Below are positions 1 to 9,095 of a stretch of 64,000 nt of DNA, in pieces; position 1 is the stretch's first letter; each line of letters starts with the position of its first letter. Below the pieces are notes generated by a model. That model ran no database searches and was not told where the DNA came from. It saw nothing but the letters and a program-made list of their open reading frames with translations. The DNA is taken from NCBI RefSeq assembly GCF_003610355.1, contig NZ_RAPY01000005.1, positions 62,001-126,000 of the forward strand, read 5' to 3'. This DNA comes from Sphingobacterium detergens. Its GTDB lineage: Bacteria; Bacteroidota; Bacteroidia; Sphingobacteriales; Sphingobacteriaceae. Both the position numbers and the translations under genes were made by a program.

Positions 1-1202
1 ATCACATTTGTCTGAATGGATTCATAAGGATTTGCCTCCATCAATGGAACATGTTTATATGCTGCCGCATGAAATACAAGATCCGGCTTGTACTGCGCAA
101 ATATATTTTGCATAAAAGCGTAGTTACGCACATCGCCAACAATACAGTGCAAATGTTCGGGCTGTGTTGCTTTTATCGACTGCTGGATATCATACAAGGC
201 AGATTCAGCCTGATCCAATAGAATTAATTTGCTATAGTGTCGTCTGGCAATCTGACGAGCCAATTCCGAACCAATGGAACCTGCAGCACCAGTGACGAGA
301 ACCACTTTTCCCTTCATCTCTTCTTCAATCTCCGGATGATCCAATTTAATAGGCTTACGACCAAGCAAATCTTCGATTTTTAAAGGACGGATCTCCCGTT
401 TTGCTCCGGAATTGAGCAGGATGCGGGCTGATGGCATAATTTTGAGTTCAAGCCCGATGTTTTGGAACCAGTCTGACACATATTCCAACCGCTCCGGATC
501 ATTGTTCTCTACCGCGATAATCACCTGTGTGATTTCATGTTTGTTAATATACTCCTTGGTAATTTCAGTAATATCTTTGATTTTCAGACCAGCAAGACGT
601 TTTCCGATGCGCGAGACTTTATCTTCTACAAAGGCGACAACTTGGTACTTGATTCTAGGATCCTCTTTCAAGAGCGAGAAAGAGACTAGCCCTGGGCGTG
701 ACGCACCAAAAATCAGCACATTTTCACCTTTTCGCGCGGGTAGGAACAAATACTCAAAAATCGTTCTATAGACTACGCGCGCGCCAACCATTGTTACAAT
801 TAAAATACAAGCCTGCATTGTTAAAACACCATACGATAAGCGGAAAAAATCACCCATCGCCGTTCCTTTTTCCACAGTCATCTTGATACCAAAGGTTAAT
901 ATCATAAGCACGAGGTAAGCTGATGCAACCGTTTTAAAAATCTTAATGGTATCCCTTATTCCTGTCTGCCGGACAATCCCCTTAAACGTATTGTAAAATA
1001 GAAACATTAACAAGTATATTGGCAAGACCAATACAAGCTTTTTTAGCATCAAAGCGACATCAAAGACGCCCTTGAAATTATTTACTACGTAATTTGAAAA
1101 CACATAACTTGCGAATACAAACCACATATCGATCAGCAAAATGACCCATCGAGGATTATCCTTCCGCAACCGTTTTCTTAAATCCCATAGAGATCCCATC
1201 AT
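1..1202 (-). CDS. CapD/WbpM-type nucleoside-diphosphate-sugar dehydratase/epimerase, 3' end cut by window edge
   Basis: About 400 residues of the N-terminal part are visible and the reading frame is open to base 1. The protein begins MMGSLWDLRKR, has several membrane segments in the first ~130 residues, a first Rossmann-like region (LIFGAS near residue 160) and then the catalytic NAD-binding domain with VLVTGAAGSIGSELARQ. The segment IEDLLGRKPIKLDHP is typical of the long membrane-bound family. It should convert a UDP-sugar to a 4-keto-6-deoxy sugar for surface polysaccharide. The MxxxK active-site region lies beyond the window edge and cannot be checked. It is a paralogue of the 636-aa protein at 49.3-51.2 kb; blocks such as FHAAAYKHVPLMEANPYESI are identical. 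Two ATGs are adjacent (1202 and 1199). Divergent from the phosphatase gene that follows. Confidence 0.93.
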   Translation of the reverse strand, partial: MMGSLWDLRKRLRKDNPRWVILLIDMWFVFASYVFSNYVVNNFKGVFDVALMLKKLVLVLPIYLLMFLFYNTFKGIVRQTGIRDTIKIFKTVASAYLVLMILTFGIKMTVEKGTAMGDFFRLSYGVLTMQACILIVTMVGARVVYRTIFEYLFLPARKGENVLIFGASRPGLVSFSLLKEDPRIKYQVVAFVEDKVSRIGKRLAGLKIKDITEITKEYINKHEITQVIIAVENNDPERLEYVSDWFQNIGLELKIMPSARILLNSGAKREIRPLKIEDLLGRKPIKLDHPEIEEEMKGKVVLVTGAAGSIGSELARQIARRHYSKLILLDQAESALYDIQQSIKATQPEHLHCIVGDVRNYAFMQNIFAQYKPDLVFHAAAYKHVPLMEANPYESIQTNV

Positions 1203-1591
1203 AGCTTTCTTCCCGTTTTAGTTTATTTCTTTACCGTCGTATTTTCTAATGAAGTTGGTACAACGCATATGGCTTATTTCAATTTTGTAAAGGACGACCA
1301 AGATACTCAAAATTTGATAATCATTTGGTCTTTTTACTGAAAAATCGATAATGACAGGCGCCATATACCCATCTCCATATCATCGTGGACTAAGCAACTA
1401 TTATACCGAAAATATTACAAACAATGGTAAAAGTTAAAAAATCACCAACAAAAGGCTGTTAAAATTTATTATTATTCAACAAAACCTTGCCCTTCTTATA
1501 TTTTACATCTCTTTGATAAACGTTAAAACTGGCATATTGTTTGTAAAACATCCTGTAAGACAGACAAAACCATATAGCTGAATTATATATT
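1203..1591. other. Intergenic region between divergent polysaccharide genes
   Basis: AT-rich spacer that must hold the promoters of both flanking polysaccharide genes. I see no exact TAnnTTTG box, repeat or convincing small ORF. A minus-strand frame in 1459-1683 overlaps the phosphatase start and has no coding character. Confidence 0.5.
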
Positions 1592-2389
1592 ATGAATTTT
1601 TTAACCAATTTATTTAAAAATAAAAAGCCATCATCCGTAAGACCCTTGGCGCAGCTGGAGTTTTTGGAAGTGGACATGCACAACCATCTGCTACCTGGAA
1701 TAGATGACGGCAGTACCTCGGTAAAAAATTCTATCGCTTATATTCAAGAGTTGCAGCGTTTGGGCTTAAAGAAATTTATCTGTACCCCCCATATTATGGC
1801 TGGTGTGCATCCAAACAATAAATCAACGATCGAGGAAGCACAGACGGCCCTTGTTCAAGGATTGAAAGAGAATGGCAATGGAGCCGATATTTTTGCTGCT
1901 GCCGAACACATGATCGATGATGGCTTGACATCACTTATCCAACAGGATGAGCTCTGTGTGATGCCTGGTGGTTATGTTCTGATCGAGATGTCCTACCTAT
2001 CCGAATCCAAAGCACTTTTTCACATTATTTTAGACATCCAGAAACTTGGTTATAAACCTATTCTTGCGCATCCTGAGCGATACAACTATTATCACGGAAA
2101 TTTTAATATTTACAAACAGATTAAGGATGCAGGCTGTCTATTGCAATTGAACTTATTATCGCTCAGTCGCTATTATGGTGTAGATAGCAAAGCGATAGCC
2201 ATGACATTGCTCAAATCGGGCATGTATGATTTTGTCGGTACAGACTTACACCATGAGCGACATCTTGAGGCGCTCAAGAATATAGCTGAAAAATATCCCG
2301 TTCGCGACATGCTAAAAACCTCTCCAATTTTAAATCAGACTTTATTGGATCACCTGGACAGCAACAAATCCCAGGGAATAGCAGGCTAA
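1592..2389 (+). CDS. PHP-family protein-tyrosine phosphatase (CpsB/YwqE type)
   Basis: The 265-aa protein has the PHP metal-binding signatures in order: VDMHNHLLPGIDDGS (about residues 28-42), FICTPHIMAG, the glutamate region LIEMSYLSE, ILAHPERYNYYHG and FVGTDLHHERH near the end. This set marks the manganese-dependent polysaccharide-biosynthesis phosphatases (CpsB, YwqE). In that family the enzyme removes phosphate from the tyrosine-rich tail of the Wzc/CpsD-like kinase and so controls chain length. A matching kinase with a Tyr-Gly tail lies at 57.1-59.5 kb. No signal peptide, so cytoplasmic. It is transcribed away from the truncated CapD gene and stands alone. Confidence 0.9.
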   Translation: MNFLTNLFKNKKPSSVRPLAQLEFLEVDMHNHLLPGIDDGSTSVKNSIAYIQELQRLGLKKFICTPHIMAGVHPNNKSTIEEAQTALVQGLKENGNGADIFAAAEHMIDDGLTSLIQQDELCVMPGGYVLIEMSYLSESKALFHIILDIQKLGYKPILAHPERYNYYHGNFNIYKQIKDAGCLLQLNLLSLSRYYGVDSKAIAMTLLKSGMYDFVGTDLHHERHLEALKNIAEKYPVRDMLKTSPILNQTLLDHLDSNKSQGIAG

Positions 2390-2480
2390 ATAATCGGACT
2401 GTCCTATTTTCTATTCAAGACAGGTCAAATGCTATGGCAAACAAAAAATAACACGAAATAAAGAAAATCGCATAAAAAAA

Positions 2481-2505
2481 CGCATTCCCCGATTTGGGGA
2501 ATGCG
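2481..2505 (-). terminator. Intrinsic terminator of the fimbrillin-like gene
   Basis: A 10-bp GC-containing stem (2481-2490 with 2496-2505, loop GATTT) is followed, on the minus strand, by a run of seven U. It lies about 55 bases past the stop of the minus-strand lipoprotein gene. Confidence 0.85.
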
Positions 2506-2560
2506 CCTCCATTAAACTTATTATCCAAATAAATTATCCTTACGATGTATCGGTGAAAAG

Positions 2561-4144
2561 CTATTTTCTTACACAACGCACTTGGTATGCATAATTTGCC
2601 TCCGCGGGGCCTACATTAATAGACCAGCCACTGTCACCCTTTGCACCAGTCATTTGCAGACGCTGATTACCTGCCAATAAATATAAACCTTGTGTTCCCA
2701 TTCCATCGCCAGAGTTATTATCATTATACGATCCGCCGTAAGGTAAGTAAAGGAATTTATAGCGATCAGCCCCAGGGTTACCTTGTTTACCAAAGAACAT
2801 CCCTAAATTGGTTGCAGCTGTACCACTGTACGTATCCACATAACGAGCCGGCGCCCAGGCATTGACATCCTGCGGGTTATCCTTGCCGCCACTATTTGTG
2901 TTGTTGATCAATTGGTTAATTTCCGCAGCTGTTGGAAGTCTCCAGGTATTCGCTGGCAACACCAATGCACAAGGATCACCATCAACACCATTGACATCTC
3001 TGCTCGGACGTTGATTATTGACATTGAAAACCTTCGGTTTTACATAGCTATTGAACCAATAGTTGCCATAAGTATCATTTGTTTTAGCAAAACCGTATAC
3101 TGGATTTCCATTACCATCCGTCGTATAGGTCAAGTTTCCTAAAGCCCAGACTTCATCACCGATATTCACTTCAATCGGTTTCTTCAAGGTAATGTCCAGT
3201 TGATATTTTACACCCGGTTTAAGATTCCAGCCCGCTTTTGTCAAGTTCTTTGCAGCACTTCCAGCGATCGAAACACCAGACAGTACAATTGTACCGTTTG
3301 CTGTAGCAGCCGTTGTGATAAAAGTAGAATCTGAATTGATTACTTTTCCGGTTGTATTTTTAAGATTGAAGGCTACGGGATTTGCAGCCCCGGTAAAGGT
3401 CAATGCACCGTTTGTAAGTGCAACATCAACAGCTGCATTGGAAGGAGCGATTGTTGCGCCCGCAATACTGCTTACAGAACCCAATTGGGAAGCATCAAAT
3501 TTCAGCGTTACCTGTGTAAACAAATGCGCCAGATCAGCATTCAATAGATTCTGTCCATCTTTTACCTCAAAATCAACCTGATCCAACATAAAGTCCTTAT
3601 CTGCAGTTAGACCTGCGAAATTTACCGTGCTCAACTTTGCTCCAGTGGCAATTGAAGGCAATGTCTTATTGGTACCGGACGCATAAATTACGAAAGTATA
3701 TTTTCCTTTGTCAATCGCAAAATCCTGTGCACTGTTTCCCTGTGTAAAAGTTTTTGTTTCTTTATAGTCACCCGCTGCATCAAAAATGGCAACATAATAG
3801 ACAGTTCCTTGTTTCAATGCTTTCTGATCGGTACCAGTTGAAACGGTAGCTGCCCGGCTAGACGCTTTTAAGCCCGGTGCCGTTGTCGTTTCAGCGGTCA
3901 AGGTCGCCACCAATGTATATTGATTGTCAAACGGAATTTCTACTGTTTGTGTTGCCGAAGCATAGGTACGGCCAACTGAAGCCGCTTTTACCGGATCAGC
4001 TGCTGCAAAGCCCTGTCCTATATTTAAACGTATGGTTGGCCCATCTGGAATGATCACGTTATTATTATCTTTACTACATGAAGAGATAAATAATGCGCAT
4101 GCTAAGATCGTAGCAAAACCAAATTTTATTGTAAACTTATTCAT
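2561..4144 (-). CDS. Fimbrillin-like lipoprotein with FISUMP-type C-terminal domain (cassette A)
   Basis: 527 aa. The N-terminus is a lipoprotein signal peptide ending FISSC at about residue 23, followed by a Thr/Ala-rich beta-strand region like Mfa/fimbrillin proteins. The C-terminal third has the FISUMP-like pattern: YVKPKVFN, GDPCALVLP, WRLPTAAEINQLI and the ending YQVRCVRK. The two cysteines in GDPC and RCV are shared with the two other cassette lipoproteins in this window and may form a disulfide. Likely exposed on the outer membrane as an adhesin or pilus-like subunit; this role is inferred. A 57-aa peptide gene lies 41 bases upstream on the same strand, and a terminator follows. Confidence 0.82.
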   Translation of the reverse strand: MNKFTIKFGFATILACALFISSCSKDNNNVIIPDGPTIRLNIGQGFAAADPVKAASVGRTYASATQTVEIPFDNQYTLVATLTAETTTAPGLKASSRAATVSTGTDQKALKQGTVYYVAIFDAAGDYKETKTFTQGNSAQDFAIDKGKYTFVIYASGTNKTLPSIATGAKLSTVNFAGLTADKDFMLDQVDFEVKDGQNLLNADLAHLFTQVTLKFDASQLGSVSSIAGATIAPSNAAVDVALTNGALTFTGAANPVAFNLKNTTGKVINSDSTFITTAATANGTIVLSGVSIAGSAAKNLTKAGWNLKPGVKYQLDITLKKPIEVNIGDEVWALGNLTYTTDGNGNPVYGFAKTNDTYGNYWFNSYVKPKVFNVNNQRPSRDVNGVDGDPCALVLPANTWRLPTAAEINQLINNTNSGGKDNPQDVNAWAPARYVDTYSGTAATNLGMFFGKQGNPGADRYKFLYLPYGGSYNDNNSGDGMGTQGLYLLAGNQRLQMTGAKGDSGWSINVGPAEANYAYQVRCVRK

Positions 4145-4185
4145 GAAAATAATTGTTTATATCACCAATTAATTAACTCGTCTTA

Positions 4186-4359
4186 TTACCAATCGATTTC
4201 TTGACTTTGCGTCTCAGTCTGCCAAGATTCGGTTACCGAACTGTTTACAGAGCCAGCGGCAACACTATATTCCAATTCTACATTTTGAGCATTTACACGA
4301 GGAGCTTCATAAGGAAGACGGCCATTTAGGTTAGCCAAGTTTTCTTTGTTCGTTTTCAT
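4186..4359 (-). CDS. Short VELE-IAAGS peptide of fimbrillin cassette A (57 aa)
   Basis: Too short for normal gene callers but clearly one of a family. The product starts MKTNKENLANLNGRLPYEAP, continues with NVELEYSVAAGS and ends EIDW. It shares Y-x-A-P, [VI]ELE, [IV]A[AS]GS and a following Trp plus an acidic tail with the peptides at 5535-5702 and 46946-47122. It has no hydrophobic segment or signal peptide. It is 41 bases upstream of the fimbrillin-like lipoprotein gene on the same strand, so probably co-transcribed. Function unknown; it could be a partner, regulator or precursor peptide. Confidence 0.75.
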   Translation of the reverse strand: MKTNKENLANLNGRLPYEAPRVNAQNVELEYSVAAGSVNSSVTESWQTETQSQEIDW

Positions 4360-5534
4360 TTCTTATATTTTTAAAATGTTCTAAAGCAATTTACATTTGT
4401 GTAATTTATACACACTACAAAAAAGACGTTATCTAATTAATAATAAGACCTTTAGTATAGAATAATATGACACTTCCAAATCAGAAGTTGCACGAAAGTA
4501 GAGAATATTCAAAAGGAGCCAAAAGAATTCGGACGATGTTTATTTTCCTGTAGCGAAAGCACTACAAACCAACTCAAAAGGAGTTATTTCCATGACATTT
4601 CCATGAGAATTAGGATCAGATTCACGAAAAATTGGCCATCAAAAAGAGTGGGGGCTAATTTTTAGAAAGAACAAAAGCGTGAGGCCTACGATTGAGTTGA
4701 AATCGGAAGTCAAAAATTCATTAATTGCTTAAACACTTTAATTATTATGAAATCAAAAACGCTAAACAACATTAAAAAACAATAAGCCTAAATAGATATA
4801 TATTTTTCCAAAACAATAAATATAAATCACAATAACTGTTTTTCAATAAATATTAAAAGAACATAATGGCTAATATTTTATTTCAAAAAGAAGTGAATAT
4901 TATTAGGAAATTGATTATCGATATTAAAAACATTCAATATAATCCAGAAATAAAGCAAGCGCCGACATCCACGTATAAATACGGACTATTAAGAAAATGA
5001 CTGTTCAAACACGTTAATTATAAAACAAAAATTTGCCAAAAAAATTTTATTAAAATTTAAAACAAAAGGCAAACAACTTTGTTCAAGCAGAGTATTACAG
5101 TCATATAATACAATAAAAAAGTATTAAAAAACATTTCTATTCTACATTAAATGACAGTTATGCAAAAAAGCTGGTAAACAAAAAAGTGATGAAAAGGAAC
5201 CATATTCAAAAATCAAATGAATTTTATTAGAGAAAATAATTTACAATATTTTTTTGCACAAGTTGATATTTAGTCGTAATATTACAATTCGAAAGCATAC
5301 AGTGTTTTAGCCAAACTAGAAAAAAGTAGTAGACATATATAAATTTATAACAGCATTAATAAGATTATTATAACAAAATTGGCGCGACGATAACAACAAT
5401 ACTTGTCTGTACGCAGAGACAAGCAGCTTATCAAAACGTTAATTTTTAAATTTTTAACAATGAAGAATTAAATTGTCCATTAAATTTTAAACCCCATGCT
5501 AGCAATAGCATGGAATTATCCAAATAATATTATC
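4360..5534. other. 1.2-kb AT-rich intergenic region between divergent peptide/fimbrillin cassettes
   Basis: Very AT-rich with many A and T runs and no ORF of coding character. It must contain the start sites for both divergent cassettes. A TACATTTG box at 4392-4399 fits the Bacteroidota -7 form but faces the plus strand, far from the next plus-strand gene. A 7-bp hairpin (5402-5408 with 5417-5423) lies about 110 bases ahead of the plus-strand peptide and could be in its leader. Length and composition are unusual for this window. Confidence 0.6.
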
Positions 5535-5702
5535 ATGAATAAGAACGCAAAAAAAATGTACGTTGCTCCGTCCATTAAGGAGAACGTTATTGAACTTGAG
5601 CAAGGCATTGCTGCAGGTTCACAAGCACAACCGGGCGCGACTCCACAATCGAGCGGCTGGGGAGCTGGAGCAGATGAAACCAATAACGGTGAAGGATCTT
5701 AG
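5535..5702 (+). CDS. Short IELE-IAAGS peptide of fimbrillin cassette B (55 aa)
   Basis: I start it at ATG 5535 (MNKNAKKMYVAPSIKENV). An upstream in-frame ATG at 5496 would add 13 residues with no match to the paralogues. The product has Y-V-A-P, VIELEQGIAAGS and then a Gly/Ala/Gln-rich tail with one Trp and acidic residues. It matches the two other short peptides (4186-4359 and 46946-47122) in motif order. No signal peptide. The fimbrillin-like lipoprotein gene begins 36 bases downstream. Function unknown. Confidence 0.75.
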   Translation: MNKNAKKMYVAPSIKENVIELEQGIAAGSQAQPGATPQSSGWGAGADETNNGEGS

Positions 5703-5738
5703 GAAGTATTGTAATTATTAACAACAGAAAAGCACAAA

Positions 5739-7613
5739 ATGAAATTTCTACAAAAAAAAGGAGCTCACTGGGTTGTTGCAATGGCAATACTTGCGATACC
5801 AGGTACGTTAATAACGAGCTGCTCCAAAGATTCAAAAACAGCGATTGTTGACACAAAAAGCAACAAATTAACCATCGCAGTAGGTGGTATTAAAACCAAT
5901 AACGACGCAGGCGTAAAGCGTGCAGGAGTTTCTTCCTCTAACAACACAGCCGAGAGCAAAATTTATTCCTTCTCCGATGTTGATATGGCAGTTTCTATGG
6001 ATAATACTGTTCCTGTAAAAACTACCACTGCTCATGCAGCGCGATCAAATGGCACAGCTGCCGACGTTGCACCTGGTGTTACAGAGAATATGGAACAAGA
6101 CACTAAATATGTGGTGTACATCTACTCTGGAAGTACATTGGTTGCAGCTAAAGAATTGCAGTCTGGCACCGCAGGCACTATTGATGGGCTTGATCCAGCT
6201 GGATCTTACACTTGGGTCGCACTCTCTTACAACTCAAAAGTTGACGCACCATCATTAACGCCAGCGAGCGGAGCAATTGCACTTCCTCAAAATAAGGATG
6301 TCTTGTATGCTTCTGGTACGGTTAATTTAGCAACTAGTTCGAATATTAATATCCTTTTCAATCACTCATTTTCTCGTGTTGGCATAGAACTAAATACCAT
6401 CGGTGTATTCGGTAATATTACTGGAAATCCAAGTGTATCTGTATCAGGCCTGAATTTGGCAACTGGTAGTATTGACCTACTGACAGGTGCGGTTACTGCA
6501 GGCTCAACATTTACGCCGACCCTTAGTTATGCTGATTTCAAAAATGTTGATCCTTTATACAACGATGCTAAAATCGCATATGTCTATACAGCCTCAACTG
6601 CTGCACAAAGTGCGATCTCCGTACAGTTGCAAAATTTAACTGTTAATCATGTGGATGGCGGATTGGCACGTACCTACTTTACGACTGCATCTAATTTTAA
6701 TTTCTCTGTTACACCCGAATTGGGAAAAAGTCACCACTTATTGTTAAATGTCGTTGAATCGCCTTTAACCACTGGTTCTGGAGCAGCAGCCGTAAAATGG
6801 AGTCGTTCAAACCTATATGACAGAAATAATGCTGATCCTCTTCGTAATTTTGCATTCTACGCGACAAATGCGCAAAGAAGTAGAGCGGACGGTTACTTCT
6901 CTTATGGATCATTAGTAGCAGCAAGATTCCCATCCGCTTTGGCACAAAAGGGAGACCCTTGTACTAAAATATATCCTCAAGGACTTTGGAAACAGCCTAC
7001 TGGCGCTCAAGTATCAACATTAACTTCTTCGACTGGGGTACTAAATAATGTATTGAACCTAGTAGGAACGTTATTAGGAGCTGCAGATCCTGCACCAGGA
7101 TCTGCCGTTGGAACAACTGGTGGCAACCATGCACAATATGCGTTCACTGCTGGAGGTACTGCTGGAACAAATGCGTTTGGAGATGCTACTTCAAACTCAA
7201 ACAATATGCGCATTTTCTACAATGGACAGATTGTTAATACAGCTTTACTCACACAGATTGGCTCGAGCGGGCAAGGGTTATTGGGGCTGGGATTATCAAC
7301 ACTTAATGCAGATCTATTAGGTTTCAGAATTATTGGAACGAATGTAGATATTCTAGGCGATAGCTATAATACTGCAGCCGCATTCTGGACAGATTCTCCA
7401 GTATTAGCAGGTCCTCTTTTAGATCTTTTAGGCACAAGAGTTGGTTACTATGGCTACCATGCTTTCACAACCAGACGTGCAGTTTTAGGCTTACCATTTG
7501 GAGATCCATTTATAAAAGCATCTACTACTGCTGAGGCTCTAAACGTTGAGCTACTGGGTCTAGATCTACTAAGAACTACATTCAAAAACGTACGTTGTGT
7601 ACGCGCAAACTAA
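5739..7613 (+). CDS. Fimbrillin-like lipoprotein (cassette B)
   Basis: 624 aa. Signal peptide with lipobox ITSC at about residue 28. A long Ser/Thr/Ala/Gly-rich beta region follows. The C-terminal region keeps the family marks KGDPCTKIYP, LWKQPTGAQ and the end FKNVRCVRAN, but is more diverged than the other two cassette proteins (WKQPT in place of WRLPT) and is rich in Leu-Gly near residues 505-545. Predicted surface lipoprotein, role by analogy with Mfa/fimbrillin proteins. It follows its 55-aa peptide gene and is closed by a strong terminator at 7648-7681. Confidence 0.78.
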   Translation: MKFLQKKGAHWVVAMAILAIPGTLITSCSKDSKTAIVDTKSNKLTIAVGGIKTNNDAGVKRAGVSSSNNTAESKIYSFSDVDMAVSMDNTVPVKTTTAHAARSNGTAADVAPGVTENMEQDTKYVVYIYSGSTLVAAKELQSGTAGTIDGLDPAGSYTWVALSYNSKVDAPSLTPASGAIALPQNKDVLYASGTVNLATSSNINILFNHSFSRVGIELNTIGVFGNITGNPSVSVSGLNLATGSIDLLTGAVTAGSTFTPTLSYADFKNVDPLYNDAKIAYVYTASTAAQSAISVQLQNLTVNHVDGGLARTYFTTASNFNFSVTPELGKSHHLLLNVVESPLTTGSGAAAVKWSRSNLYDRNNADPLRNFAFYATNAQRSRADGYFSYGSLVAARFPSALAQKGDPCTKIYPQGLWKQPTGAQVSTLTSSTGVLNNVLNLVGTLLGAADPAPGSAVGTTGGNHAQYAFTAGGTAGTNAFGDATSNSNNMRIFYNGQIVNTALLTQIGSSGQGLLGLGLSTLNADLLGFRIIGTNVDILGDSYNTAAAFWTDSPVLAGPLLDLLGTRVGYYGYHAFTTRRAVLGLPFGDPFIKASTTAEALNVELLGLDLLRTTFKNVRCVRAN

Positions 7614-7647
7614 AATAAACTGATATTGAACAATATCACGTACCAAG

Positions 7648-7681
7648 AATGCGGCTAGATAATATCTAGCCGCATTTTTTT
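7648..7681 (+). terminator. Strong intrinsic terminator of cassette B
   Basis: Perfect 13-bp stem (7648-7660 with 7664-7676), 3-base loop, then a U run. It lies 35 bases past the fimbrillin stop codon. Confidence 0.93.
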
Positions 7682-7768
7682 GTAGCCTACTCCCTACAAA
7701 ATATTTTTTTTACATTTTTTAACACGATTAACGTCAATTTTCACACGAAAAGTTCCAATTATATTTTC

Positions 7769-7776
7769 TACTTTTG
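7769..7776 (+). promoter_or_regulatory. Candidate Bacteroidota -7 promoter box
   Basis: TACTTTTG matches TAnnTTTG. No clear TTG at the -33 position. A start about 5-8 bases downstream would give the short structured transcript listed next. Confidence 0.45.
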
Positions 7777-7780
7777 AACC

Positions 7781-7861
7781 ATCAAGTCATTTTTTTTGCG
7801 TTCGACTTGATAATATTAATGGATAAAATGGAACGAAGGCGTTCGTTCCATTATTTTTTTT
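7781..7861 (+). ncRNA. Candidate small RNA or attenuated leader with two hairpins
   Basis: Just after the TACTTTTG box lie an 8-bp hairpin (7781-7788 with 7804-7811) and then a terminator-like hairpin (7827-7837 with 7842-7852, loop GGCG) followed by a long U run. There is no ORF. The unit would be an RNA of about 80 nt. It could be a free sRNA or an attenuator in the leader of the regulator gene 180 bases downstream. Expression is not known. Confidence 0.5.
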
Positions 7862-8041
7862 ACACCTGATAACCAACTTGTTACATCAAAATCCACATCA
7901 CCTATTGCCAGTCTCTGCAACATAAGAAGCTGACGATTTAACCCTGAAACTTCTTAACATATCGGCAGCCTGACATTTGATCCAGGTGACACGATGGACA
8001 ATTGATCCGCTGCGCTACAGGATATCATTTCAGAAAATAAA

Positions 8042-8662
8042 ATGGGAAAAGTTACAGACAATGCATTGGCCACATTAATTTCATCACGAATTACGGAGAT
8101 TATGAATCAGACTGGGCTCTCTCTCAACGGTCTCGCCAATTTCGCCGGTTTAACGGCAGGACCACTGCGCAGTCATTACAATAAAACGCTCACCATCACC
8201 GTCGAACATGTCGCAAAAATATGCAGTCCGTTTTCCATTCCACTTGCAGATTTTTTCAATCCAAAAATAGCACTGGTCATAGATACCGACAATCTTCCCA
8301 GCTTAAGCGTCTTTAAAGAAATAACATCCGCTCAGGAGCAAAACTTCCTTCTGAAACAGAAAATTGATCCCGCTAATGAAACGGTCAATGAGGATCTGAG
8401 GCGACAACGCGAACTGATCGCCTATGTTGTTTATGCCTCGGATTATTTTACCGAACCCCGGACACTCGAACAGATGGTCGATGATTTTCATGAAAATTAT
8501 AAAATCAATTTTAGCACCGAAAGGATCTATAGCTTGTTACGAAAATATGTGGGGCATGAAGTATTGCAACGAAAACCTTTACCCAAACCCAAATGTAAAG
8601 GTAGCATCAGCAAAAGACCTTTTTTGTATTTTAAGTCCGCGGCCGAAACTCAAGGGCTATAA
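8042..8662 (+). CDS. XRE-like helix-turn-helix transcriptional regulator
   Basis: 206 aa. Residues about 8-70 form an XRE-type HTH: MNQTGLSLNGLANFAGLTAG for the recognition region and ICSPFSIPLADFFNP as the closing helix. The C-terminal ~100 residues are charged, with no recognised domain; WxxMVDDFHENY-like helical patterns suggest an oligomerisation or second DNA-contact part. Cytoplasmic. Its last 6 bases overlap the end of the convergent secreted-protein gene. Target unknown; the nearest candidates are the convergent operon and the fimbrillin cassette upstream. Confidence 0.7.
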   Translation: MGKVTDNALATLISSRITEIMNQTGLSLNGLANFAGLTAGPLRSHYNKTLTITVEHVAKICSPFSIPLADFFNPKIALVIDTDNLPSLSVFKEITSAQEQNFLLKQKIDPANETVNEDLRRQRELIAYVVYASDYFTEPRTLEQMVDDFHENYKINFSTERIYSLLRKYVGHEVLQRKPLPKPKCKGSISKRPFLYFKSAAETQGL

Positions 8663-9064
8663 TGCAGTTATTGAAACACAAGTATTTGTCTGAGGTTGAA
8701 GCGGAAACCTTATCTGCCCCTGCCCATTTATTCCCTTAACACCCTTATCCTGTGCTATAGGTGGTCTGTTCCCAAATATAAAACTTTTATGCCCAGTTGT
8801 TTCGCTACCAACCTCCTTCCCAATATCAACGCGTTCGCTAATTACCTGCAACTCAAATGGTCCAGGAACTTTAAAAACCAAAGAATCCAAAGAAATTTTA
8901 CCGCTGTCACCCGACGGCAAATAAACATGATTGGTAACACAGCTTACCGAGATAAAAGTACCCAATCGAATTGTCAATGAAGCTTGTTGCGCCATAGCAT
9001 TCCTGCTATTGAACAGCTCAAAAAGCAACATAACCACGATCAAGATGAAACGGTCAACTTTCAT
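8657..9064 (-). CDS. Small secreted protein of unknown function
   Basis: 135 aa with a clear signal peptide (hydrophobic stretch ILIVVMLLF, cleavage near AMAQQ at about residue 25). The mature part is about 110 residues, beta-rich by pattern, with two cysteines (SVSCVTNH and TNTCVSI) that could pair. It resembles periplasmic or pilus-assembly small proteins only in general form; I do not recognise the family. It is the last gene of a minus-strand run after the response regulator and AraC genes, 31 bases from the AraC stop, so likely co-transcribed. Confidence 0.6.
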   Translation of the reverse strand: MKVDRFILIVVMLLFELFNSRNAMAQQASLTIRLGTFISVSCVTNHVYLPSGDSGKISLDSLVFKVPGPFELQVISERVDIGKEVGSETTGHKSFIFGNRPPIAQDKGVKGINGQGQIRFPLQPQTNTCVSITAL

Positions 9065-9095
9065 ACGATATCATTTTCCTTGACTTTCATTTGAA

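Noticed and set aside
412..886. Plus-strand frames opposite the CapD-like gene
   Set aside because: They lie inside a well-supported minus-strand gene and show no domain, signal peptide or plausible start context.
4392..4399. TACATTTG as promoter of the cassette A peptide
   Set aside because: It faces the opposite strand and is over 1 kb from the next plus-strand gene; probably chance.
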